A stretch of 64,000 nt of DNA. Source: Platanthera guangdongensis (taxonomy: Eukaryota > Streptophyta > Magnoliopsida > Asparagales > Orchidaceae). A program made the translations under genes and the position numbers. The stretch is from positions 177,019,499-177,083,498 of the forward strand of contig CM077150.1 in assembly GCA_039583875.1 (NCBI GenBank). The letters run 5' to 3'. This document shows positions 55,464 through 64,000 of the stretch, piece after piece (position 1 is the stretch's first letter; every line of letters starts with the position of its first letter). The notes under the pieces are model-generated. The model worked only from the letters and a program-made list of their open reading frames with translations, made no database searches and had not been told where the DNA came from.

Positions 55464-57665
55464 ATGGGCAAGACCAATCCCGATGCCGACGGCCGCTCCA
55501 AGTGCGCGCAGCACTTTACTAATTATTGCTTATTTGAGGGGCACACCAGCGAGGAGGAGCTCGCGGAGTTCAAAGCTGGGTATGTGCCGCCGGGTTTCGA
55601 GGCGCGCCGGCCAAGGGAGGGGGAGGCTATCAACACTTTCTACGAGGACGAGCTCGCCTTCCCCATCTCGCATTTCGAGGTGGGGATGCGCCTCCCCCTC
55701 TGGTCGGAGATCCGGCAAATCCTGAAGTACTACGGCGCAGTACCCGCGCAGTTAAACTCAAACGTCGTCGCGATGATGGTGGCGTTCGCGAGCTACCTCC
55801 GACGGTAGAGGATCGAGTTCAACCTGACAGTGTTCAGGAAACTGTTCTCCTACAAGGCGACGCCGGATGGGGTCGCCTACTTCGGCGGCTCGCTGATCAA
55901 GGTTCGCGAGATCACGAACAAGCACCACACCTGGATGACCAAGATCGCCTTCATCAAGGGCAATCTCGGCAACATCCCCTACTCGCTCCAGCAGAAGGGC
56001 GAGGAGGTATACCGCCCGCCGGCCGTGTCCGGCAATGATGCCGAGCTCCACAAGTACTTCCTCCACAAGGACTTCGAGGTCGCCTTCCTGCGAAGGGGCC
56101 TAGACTCTCACCCCCTCGTTATCCCTGGCAAAGGTATCATTCTCTTCTTTTCTTGCCGAGCTCACCCGACGGCCGAGCTCGCCACATTGCTGTTGAGTTT
56201 ATCCTAATTTTTCCAAGTGTTTTCCTGCAAGGGAGCGGATAATTCCTACGAACCCGCCATTTGTGGATCCGGGGTCGCGCCCGGACCCCTTCGCCCGCGA
56301 GAAGGCGGCGGCAGCAGCCTGCCGAGATGAGGAGGCCCTCTCCCAACCCTCTTCCAGCAAGAGGTGAACTGAGGATGCACGACCGACCCCGCCACACCTC
56401 CAGCGGCCACCGAAGAAGATGAGGAGAGCCATGCTGGCTCCGCGGGGGCAACAACAACAACAACATCAGCAACCCAGCCCCAAATACATCAGCTCGTCTG
56501 AGACCCCTCCCGACGCGTCGCCGGAGAGCCCGCTGAAGGAGATTACCAGCAAGGGCCGGAGAGGCGGGGAGGCCCCTTCTTCTGCGACGGTGATCTCCCC
56601 TCCTCCATCTGTGAAGAGGGCGGCCCACGAGCACGCGCTGCCGAAGAAATATCCCCTCTTCAGCTTCAGCGGACGGTGGAATGACTCGGCGGGCGAGCCC
56701 ATGCTTCAGTGGGATGAGCTGGCCCACCGGGTCTCCATCTCTACTCTACACCCGTCCTGGAATGACCGCGACCCCACCACCAGTCATGCTTACGCCCTCG
56801 GCTTCGACCTCTACGGCCGCGAGGATGCCGAGGCCTACAAGAATATGACCCTCCGGCAGCTCGGCCATGAGGGCCTGCAGGCCCACCTGCACACCATAGA
56901 GCTTCACCACATGCTGGCTCGCCGCAGCTTCGCCCTCGGCAATCAACTCCAGAAAGCTGAGCAGGCTCGCGACTTCGCCAAAGACAAGGTCGCTGATCAG
57001 GCGAGGCGGCTGGGCATCGCCGAGGGTCTTCTCGCCCATGCCGCCGGCGGGTTGGTAAGCGTCAAGCACTTCTCTTCTCTTTTACTTAGAATATTTTGTG
57101 CTTATACTAAATCGAATTTTCTCTTTACCAGGACGCCAAGGCTGCAGGGGAGCTTCAGGCTCGCAATGCCGAGCAGGGGGAGGAGATCAGCCAGCTGCGC
57201 GCTCGCCTTGCCGAGCTGGAGGGGGCGAACGCGAAGCTGAAGGAGGATAACCAGCACCTCAGCCGCGAGGTCCGCCGCCTGGCAGAGATTTTCTTCCCAG
57301 CCCGCGACGTCGATCCTTCCCTCCCTTACAAGAGCCCGTGGATCTTTGGCGAGGCCGATCTCGCCAAGAGGCTGCGAATCAACTCCATACAAGCTGCCGA
57401 GTGCACCCTCCAAATGATGAAGGACACGGGGGTGCTGGTGGAGGGACGCGAGGAGATGTCGGCCCGGGATCTGTTGCCGAGCCTGTTCCCGGCGACGCCT
57501 CCCAGCGAGAAAGAGGACAGCTTGGATGCGATGTTCGGGAACTGTTTCGCGGACAAGTCGGGTGAAGGCCACTTTTCTCTCTTTTTTTGGTACTTTGTTT
57601 GTTGTGCTTTGTATGTCCATGAGTGCTTCCCCAGGCGACCTCACATAGACAGATTCCGCGAGTAG
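55464..57665 (+). pseudogene. Tat2 aORF, three-exon gene opposite to gag-pol
   Basis: Exon 1 (55464-56133) starts MGKTNPDADGRSK and has NTFYEDELAFPISHFEVGMRLPL, LKYYGAVPAQLNSN, FNLTVFRKLFSYKA and FEVAFLRRGLD; there is one in-frame TAG at 55806. Intron 1 is 56134-56231 (98 bp). Exon 2 (56232-57054) starts ERIIPTNPPFVDPG, has a stop near 56368, a basic KKMRRAMLAPRG, RVSISTLHPSWND and a helical region. Intron 2 is 57055-57131 (77 bp, GTAAG to CAG). Exon 3 is a heptad-rich coiled coil (ISQLRARLAELEGANAKLKE), then an acidic C-terminus, stop at 57663. Intron positions agree with Tat1. Exon 1 resembles the 'putative gypsy-type transposon' proteins (Pfam Transposase_28-like, from memory). It may be a dimeric nuclear protein; no function is proven. 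Confidence 0.75.
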
Positions 57666-58044
57666 GATAGTCATGTGTATGCGCCCGTGAGAGTACATTT
57701 TGAGTGCTTGCCGATCTCCAGGCAATTCGGGAGCGGGTTGCTCTCCTCCCTTGTCACGTCACCTTACCTCGCCCGCGAGCCATCCAGATTGAACTCAAAA
57801 AACATATTTTCTTCCAAGTAAAACAGGCTAAGGGGTGAAGTGCCCCGGCCAGGCTCGCCTTCCTTCAGCGAGGCCCGGGGTCGCCACCTCTTTGTTGATG
57901 CCGAGCTGGGGTTGGCGAGTCCAAACTCGCCTGTGCGGAATCCTTTTGTTGATGCCGAGCTGGGTTAGGCGAGTCCGAGTTCACTTATATAGAACCCATT
58001 TCCCCTTATCCCTTTGCATTTGAAACTTCTTGATCTTTACCTGG
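57666..58044 (+). other. Tat2 region between aORF and tandem repeat
   Basis: Non-coding. A direct repeat 'tttgttgatgccgagctggg' occurs at about 57890 and 57944, each followed by GGCGAGTCC. Confidence 0.5.
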
Positions 58045-58800
58045 CAATTTCAAGGCCGATACCATTGAGTGACTTCCATCCCTGCCAGCTAGGTGAGAGC
58101 CTGACAGCGGGATCTGCTCGAGGCCAAGGATGACATCGAGTGACTTCCTGCCCTGCCAGCTAGGTGAGAGCCTGATAGCGATATGTGCTCGGGGTCCACT
58201 ATCAATACCATCGAGTGACTTCCAGCCCTACCAGCTAGGTGAGAGCCTGACAGCGGGATCTGCTCGAGGCCAAGGATGACACCGAGTGACTTCCTGCCCT
58301 GCCAGCTAGGTGAGAGCCTGACAGCGGGATCTGCTCGGGGTACACTATCAATACCATCGAGTGACTTCCAGCCCTGTCAGCTAGGTGAGAGCCTGACAGC
58401 GGGATCTGCTCGAGGCCAAGGATGACACCGAGTGACTTCCTGCCCTACCAGCTAGGTGAGAGCCTGACAGCGGGATCTGCTCGGGGTCCACTATCAATAC
58501 CACCGAGTGACTTCCAGCCCTGTCAGCTAGGTGAGAGCCTGACAGCGGGATCTGCTCAAGGCCAAGGATGACACCGAGTGACTTCCTGCCCTGCCAGCTA
58601 GGTGAGAGCCTGACAGAGGGATCTGCTCGGGGTCCACTATCAATACCACTGAGTGACTTCCAACCCTGTCAGCTAGGTGAGAGCCTAACAGCGGGATCTG
58701 CTCGAGGCCAAGGATGACACCGAGTGACTTCCTACCCTGCCAGCTAGGTGAGAGCCTGACAGTGGGATCTGCTCGGGGACCAAACATATTCCATTTCTCC
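58045..58800 (-). repeat. Tat2 3' UTR higher-order tandem repeat (71+75 bp)
   Basis: The CAGCTAGGTGAGAGCCTGA word recurs at 58085, 58156, 58231, 58302, 58377, 58448, 58523, 58594, 58669 and 58740. Spacings alternate 71, 75, 71, 75 and so on, so the true unit is a 146-bp dimer in five copies. One type ends CGAGGCCAAGGATGACAC, the other CGGGGTCCACTATCAATACC. The core is shared with the 119-bp repeat of Tat1. Confidence 0.95.
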
Positions 58801-58849
58801 ATGCCAGCTAGCTGTAACAGTACTTGAAGTGTTAAAGAATTTCATTATC

Positions 58850-60200
58850 ATCAAGGTATCACTTACATGTTTCAGGGGAAAAAAACGTTTTAAGTCGTCA
58901 CCACTCCAGGTGAGACTCAGGGTCTCGCCCTCTACATTTTGGAGTCGATAACCTCCCGATTTTAAAGCCTCTTTTACAATAAATGGTCCCTCCCATCTGG
59001 GGTTGAGCTTCCCTACGGATGCCGACCTCCCTGCTGCATCCACCTTCTTCAGCACCAAGTACCCTTCCACGAACTGTTTGACCCTGACACGCTTGTCAAA
59101 ATACTTGGCCATTCTCCTATTCACCTCTTCCTGCCGGATGGCGGAAAGGTCCCTCGGCTCTTCCACCATGTCAAGGGACAACCTCAGCTCTTCCTCGTTC
59201 TCGGCCTTCCATTCTTCCCTACCTTCCTTGGCCGCAACAACTCGAGGTGTTTGAACTTCAAACTCCACGGGGAGCACTGCCTCGTACCCATGAGAGAGCT
59301 TGAAGGGGGTCTCTCCAGTAGCTGTATTGGGGGTGGTTCTCCGGGCCCAGAGAATCGCGGGAAGCTCCTCCACCCAGCTCCCCTTCAGGTTCTCCACTCT
59401 CTTCTTGAGGAGGTTGACGATGATCTTGTTCGCAGCTTCCACCTGTCTGTTGCTCCTGGGGTGATGAACCGAGGCGAACTTGAGGTCGATTCCCAGCTGC
59501 TCGCAAAAACTGGTGAAGTCAGCGCTGGCGAACTAGGGCCCGTTCTCCGTGACAATGACCTGGGGCAGCCCATGGAGGCAGATGATCTCCCCCCAAACAA
59601 AGTTCTGGATAACCTGGGAGGTCACCTTGGCCAGCGCCTTCACCTCCAACCACTTGGAGAAGTAGTTGATCATTACTAGGAGGAACCTCCTCTGCCCACT
59701 GGCCTGGGGGAATGGCCCAACCAAATCCATCCCCCAAATGGCGAAGGGCCAGGGGGCGTGATACTTTTGAGTCGCTGGGCCGGCTATAGCTGGAGGGGGG
59801 CAAAAAGCTGGCATTTATGGCACCTTCTTGCGAACTCCGTTGTGTCATGGCTCAGGGTGGGCCAGAAGTACCCCTGCTTGATAATTCTTCTTTCCAGGGT
59901 CCGACTCCCGGAGTGGCTCCCACACTCTCCGGAGTGGACTTCCTCCAAGATTCTTTGTACCTCCTCTTCGGCCACGCATCGAGCCAACATCCCTGAGAGT
60001 GTCTTCTGGTACAGTTTCCCGTCCTGGAGGAGGTAGTACGCTGACTTGTGCCTTAGCTTCTTCTTATCCGCCCCCTCCGGATACTCTCCCGTGGAAAGGA
60101 AAGTTACAACTGGGTCCATCCATGAAGTCTGTTGATCAATCTCCATGAGCTCCCCCTCTTCGATGGAGGGGCGGAATAGGTCGGTGATGGTACCCCCCAC
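58850..60200 (-). pseudogene. Tat2 integrase
   Basis: Minus-strand frames: zinc region HSGECGSHSGSRTLERR ... ARRCHKCQLFA (59784-60200); core GMDLVGPFPQASGQRR ... VIVTENGP (59533-59814), again with Glu for the second catalytic Asp and a stop directly after; SNRQVEAANKIIVNLLKKR (Glu present) and the C-terminal PFKLSHGYEAVLPVEF ... LNPRWEGPFIVKEAL (58744-59442). Two or three frame changes. Less decayed than Tat1. Confidence 0.88.
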
Positions 60201-60319
60201 CTGGGGACCATGCTTTGCTAGTTGGTCGACCTGTTCATTTTATTCCCTGGGCACGTGTCGGATGGAGAAGGTTTGGAAAGTGCCTATGATCCCCTTCACT
60301 TTGTCTAAGTATAATCGCA

Positions 60320-60920
60320 GGGTGGGCTACCTTGCCTCGAACTCCCTATTGATCTGGCAAGCTACCACCATGGAGTCGGTAAGGACCTCCACATCCAACA
60401 CCCCCAACTCCCTAGCCAGGCGTAACCCTGCTATCACGGTTTCATACTCGGCTTGATTGTTGGTGATGGGAAAGTGCACCACCACCGTCTGCTCAATTCT
60501 AGTCCCCTGAGGGCTCTCCAAAATCACCCCCACTCCTAGGGAATGCCTCCCCGCGGCGCCATCTACCTTCACCTTCCAAGTAGCCGGACGGGTGAGCTCT
60601 TCCTCCGCCACTTCAATCATATAGTCAGCCAAGAAGTCGGCCATCTCTTGAGCTTTGATCGAGAGTCGTGGAACAAATGAGATGTTGAACTCACTCAACT
60701 CCACCGACCACTTGGCCAGCCTGCCTGAATGCTCCACCCCCTCAAAGATGTTACGGAGAGGATGGTCAGTCACGACTCGGATTGAGTGTGTCTGGAAGTA
60801 AGGTCTCAGCCTCCGAGCTGAGATGATCAGGGCGAAAGCCAGCTTCTCCAAAATCGGGTACCGGAGCTCGGCCTTCCTCAGGACCCGGCTCACGTAATAA
60901 ATGGGGAGTTATCTCTTCCC
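60320..60920 (-). pseudogene. Tat2 dual RNase H region
   Basis: One 188-codon frame (60327-60893) covers the end of the gypsy-type RNase H (LEKLAFALIISARRL, RVVTDHPLRNIFEGVEHS) and the archaeal-like RNase H (VDGAAGRHSLGVGVIL, NNQAEYETVIAGL, VLTDSMVVACQIN) with its Asp, Glu and Asp in place. It supports the Tat assignment. Confidence 0.88.
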
Positions 60921-61025
60921 CTCTTCACGAACTAGAATGGAGCTCAAGGCCTCCGTCCCGACCCCGAGATATAAAAACAAGTCCTCCCCCTCCTTCGGCC
61001 CTTGGAGCAGCGGGGCCTAAGTCAA

Positions 61026-62086
61026 CTACATCTTGAGGGCCCGGAATGCCTCCTCGCACTCCTTGGTCCATTCGAACCTTCGACCACCCCTCAATGTTTT
61101 GAAGAAGGGGGAGCACTTCTCCCCTGCTTGGGAGAGGAATCTACTCAACCCTGTTAGCTTCCCCGTCAGCTGCTGGACCTCCTTAGCATTCTGCGGCGAC
61201 CCCAGCTCTAAGATAGCCTTGACCTTATCTGGATTCGGCTCGACCCCAGCAGGGGTGAGGAGGTGCCCTAAGAACTTTCCCTTGCTAGCCCCGAAGATGC
61301 ATTTTAGAGGGTTCAACCGCATCTTGTACTTGCATAGGGTAGCAAAGGTCTCCTCTAGGTCCTGGAGGTGAGAGTCCATATCCCGACTCTTGATCATGAG
61401 GTCATCCATGTACAACTCCAAGTTCCTCCCCTTTTGCTCCTTGAAGACCCTGTCCATCATCTTCTGGTAGGTCGCCCCTGCATTCTTCAGCCCAAAGGGC
61501 ATCATCTTGTAACAGTAGCATCCATCCCCCGTGATGAACGAGATATCCTTGACGTACGGGGGGTGCATCCTAATTTGATGATAACCTGAAAAAGTATCTA
61601 GAAAACTCATTACAGAAAAACCAACGGCTGAGTCAACCAGCGCGTCGATCCGAGGCAAAGGATAATAGTCCCTAGGACATGCTTTATTAAGGAAAAATCG
61701 ATACACATCCTCCACCGGCCGTCTCCCTTTTTGACCATGACCACATTGGAGACCCAGCCAGGGTATTGAATCTCGGACACAAAGCCGGCCTTTAGGAGCT
61801 TTGACACCTCCTCTCTGATAGGCTCTGCCAGCTTGTCCGCAGTGGACCTCTTCTTCTGTTGAACGGGGCGTGTTCCCGGGTCCAGGTTGAGGCGGTGGCA
61901 GGCCACATCCGCGTCAACCCCCGGCATCTCCGCGGCGTTCCATGCGAAAATGTCCACATTCTTCTGGATGCACTCCAGCATCCTGCCTTGGTCCTCCAGT
62001 GTCAGCCCTCTGCTGACGCGGACCTTCTCCACCCTGCCTCCACAGGTGAGAACCTCCAACTCCACCACTTCCTCCGCAGCCTCCAA
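61026..62086 (-). pseudogene. Tat2 reverse transcriptase
   Basis: Minus-strand frames 61610-62086 and 61026-61715 overlap at a frameshift near 61690. Motifs: CHRLNLDPGTRPVQQKK, RWRMCIDFSLI, YPLPRIDALVDSA, FLDTFSGYHQIRMH, MMPFGLKNAGATYQKMM, catalytic YMDDLMIKS, FLGHLLTPAGVEPNPDK. YMDD replaces the YVDD of Tat1. Almost intact. Confidence 0.92.
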
Positions 62087-62276
62087 CCTGGACTGCTCTC
62101 CCTATCCTTCAGCATCACTCTCTTCCAAGACCGGGACCTCCACCTCTTCTTCCACGGCCATCACTTCGGCCATCTCCTCCTGCAGCCTCCTCTGCGCAGT
62201 TTTCCATTTCCAGCTCCTCCCTTCCTACTTCCTGCTCAGCCTCCTCCATCCTTTGCCCCATTTCCTCGGCTCCCTC

Positions 62277-62732
62277 CTACCAAGAGATGGTGTTCACAGC
62301 AGTGACATAGCATTCCCGCGCCACCTTTGGGTACCCCTTGACCCTGACCTGAATCCCCTCAGCGTTGAACTTCAAGCACTGATGGAAAGATGATGGGACG
62401 CAGCGGAAGGCGCTGATAAGGGGCCTCCCGAAGATGGCGCTGTAACTGCTGGGGTCATCCACGATGACAAATCTGATGTTTCTAGACTGACCCCCCAGGG
62501 TGACATGGAGGCCGACTCCTCCCTCCACTTCCTTCCTCTCTCCTGAAAACCCGAACAAGGGTCCGTCCGAGGCCAGCACCGTCTTCGCCTCCACCTTCAT
62601 CGCATCAAACGCCTTCTTGAAGATGACATTGACGGAGCTCCCATTGTCAACGAGGATCCGAGAGACGGTGAAATTCGCGATGGCTGCCTTGATGACCAGC
62701 GCATCACAGAAGGGATCCTCGTGATCTGGCAT
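62277..62732 (-). pseudogene. Tat2 aspartic protease
   Basis: A 151-codon intact frame with ILVDNGSSVNVIFKKAFD (active site) and FVIVDDPSSYSAIFGRPLI. By itself it looks functional; it is marked pseudogene because the surrounding gag-pol is broken. Confidence 0.88.
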
Positions 62733-62836
62733 GTCGCTTCTGGAGAAGGTGATCCTCTCCTCTGAGGCGGGGTCTGGGATGTGGAGGCAACGCTCCGACG
62801 ATACATGGTGTGGAGGCTTGTCTTGCGGGAAGCCTC

Positions 62837-62837
<1 letters not shown>

Positions 62838-62871
<34 letters not shown>
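62838..62871. repeat. 34-base C homopolymer
   Basis: An uninterrupted run of C on the plus strand (G in the element RNA), inside the gag-protease linker of Tat2. It can form G-quadruplex or i-motif structure. The run length may be unreliable in assembly. Confidence 0.9.
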
Positions 62872-62872
<1 letters not shown>

Positions 62873-62892
62873 TGGAGCACTCTGATCCCTCC

Positions 62893-63988
62893 TCAGATCC
62901 CAACATCCACCCGGTCTTCGCAACGGTCCTCCTCCGTCCGAGACAGGACCTCCTCAATCCTCACTTCTTGCCGCCCTTGCTGCTGCTGCTGCTCCCTGTT
63001 TCCTCTTATCTTAAGGAATTCCGAGCACGTGGTTGTGGCGTGCCCCTCCTCCTGATGAAAGTCGCAATAGGGCAACTCCACCCTAACTTCTCTCCTCCTT
63101 ATCCTTACTATCCTCCTCCTTGCCCCCAAGGCTATGGCCATAGCATTCTCTTGATCGGGGAACCGGGGCCTCTGGGCTTGCCTCCAGCCCGGGGAGTGGA
63201 ACTGATCTTGCCCCCCTTGATAGCGATCCCTTCCGTGGTATCCCCTTTGTGGCCCCTACCCTTGCCACTCAGGTATCCAGCCCAGTCGACGGTCGGGCTC
63301 CTGACGCCCCCACCTCGGCTGCTACTGCCACTGGAGCTGCCTCTGCTCTCTCTACCAGGGCTCTCCTCTCCTTTACTCTTGTCCTCTTCCTCCCCTCGAC
63401 TCCTTCTCCTCCTCTGTGGCCCACCTGGCCAGCTTCCGCGCAAACTCCGGGTTTGACGCCTCCCCGTCAACTTCTCTGTCGCCCTCTCCATCAGCTCCTC
63501 GTAGGAGAGGGGGGAACTCTCTTCAACTCCATCCTGAAGAACCCCTGTTGTAGGCCCAGGGTAAAAGCCATCATCATACTATGGCTCGAAATCTCCTGGA
63601 CCTGAGTAACCTCCTCCTGGAACCGATCCACGTAGCTTCCCAGGGTCTCATTCATCCCCTGCTTGATATGGAACAGGGACTCTGACTCCTTCCTCTTCTT
63701 TGAGGTAGTGAACCTCAACATGAACCCCCGGCGCAGGTCCTCAAAGCAGTAGATGGAGCTGGCCGGTAGCTGATGGAACCACTCCCTTGCCTTCTCCCTG
63801 AGGGTGATAGCGAAGAGTTGGCATTTGAACCCGTCCGACATCTGTCGGATGGAGACTACGTCCTCAAACCATTGAACATGCTGGACCGGGTCTCCCTTCC
63901 CGGTGTAGTAGGACATCTCGGGTTCCCTGAACCCATCTGGAACTGGGGCAGAGGAAACTATGTCACTAAAGGGGCTTCCTCCCCCCAC
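62893..63988 (-). pseudogene. gag: Tat2 gag (5' end outside window)
   Basis: Minus-strand frame 63491-63988: FSDIVSSAPVPDGFREPEM, VQHVQWFEDVVSIRQ, CQLFAITLREKAREWFHQLP, ETLGSYVDRFQEEV, TLGLQQGFFRMELKRVPP. After a frameshift near 63500 comes an Arg/Ser/Gly-rich tail (63132-63491). Another frame (62893-63141) holds a zinc-knuckle-like CDFHQEEGHATTTC. The same residues occur in the Tat1 gag, where the knuckle carries a stop. The N-terminus lies beyond 64000. Confidence 0.88.
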
Positions 63989-64000
63989 TGGGCGAGTTGG

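Larger units (their letters stand above)
44250..64000 (-). mobile_element. Tat2: Tat-lineage element with opposite-strand genes (runs past the window)
   Basis: A minus-strand Ty3/gypsy Tat element, inserted in the chromovirus RT. Present: 3' LTR (44250-44983), polypurine tract, sORF and aORF on the opposite strand, a higher-order tandem repeat, integrase, dual RNase H, RT, protease and most of gag. The gag start, primer site and 5' LTR lie beyond 64000. The LARD element (46368-55304) sits between sORF and aORF. Coding decay is milder than in Tat1. Confidence 0.9.

Noticed and set aside
1..64000. Host protein-coding gene or integrated pararetrovirus
   Set aside because: All recognisable pol text belongs to LTR elements with paired LTRs or clear lineage marks; no movement protein or caulimovirid order was found.

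Overview
This window is plant nuclear DNA from a heterochromatic, repeat-filled region. Every part I can identify belongs to an LTR retrotransposon, and I see no ordinary host gene, rRNA, tRNA or organelle DNA. The evidence is the complete LTR pairs with 5-bp target-site duplications (TSDs), primer sites matching plant tRNAs, plant Ty1/copia and Ty3/gypsy polyproteins, and two Ty3/gypsy elements with two RNase H domains, which is the mark of the plant Tat lineage. I cannot name the species.

Left half (1-37.9 kb): an old plus-strand element (1-2295, continuing at 35617 to about 37.9 kb) with a gag-like low-complexity ORF was split by Tat1, a minus-strand Tat element (2296-35611). Tat1 gag-pol runs from 34884 down to about 29200. 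A 119-bp tandem repeat fills its 3' UTR (27.48-29.11 kb). On the opposite strand are two intron-bearing genes, here called sORF and aORF. The aORF was split by a SIRE-like copia element A (6058-26758, TSD GGTCC) that carries an env-like ORF. Element A was in turn split by copia element B (13318-21445, TSD ACATC). This is four levels of nesting.

Right half (37.9-64 kb): a fragment of another SIRE-type LTR (about 38.05-38.67 kb), a truncated Tekay/Del-type LTR (38668-39696), and a minus-strand chromovirus (39697-44249) that is cut inside its reverse transcriptase by Tat2. Tat2 (44250 to beyond the window end) is a relative of Tat1 in the same orientation, with the same two opposite-strand genes and a tandem repeat of alternating 71- and 75-bp monomers. 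Between its two opposite-strand genes lies a complete 8.9-kb non-coding LARD-like element (46368-55304, TSD GCCTT) with two 3242-bp LTRs and a tRNA-Asp primer site.

Most coding regions are decayed by stop codons and frameshifts. Element B is the best preserved, with one frameshift. The most interesting signal is outside the genes. Each element family carries its own short, CpG-containing, often palindromic word, repeated many times upstream of its TATA box: GTGTCGACAC in A, a CGATATCG core in the SIRE fragment, GTCGACGA and GATTCTCGCCGA in B, GTCACGCCC/GGGCGTGAC in the LARD and the old element, and GCGGCGATAG in the chromovirus. In Tat1 and Tat2 the words TCTCGCC and CGAGCTC are scattered through LTRs, gene leaders and even the same intron. 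In A the word array appears both in the LTR promoter and in front of the env-like gene, which has its own TATA box. This resembles the motif/protein co-evolution known for VANDAL anti-silencing proteins, but nothing in the window proves such a function.
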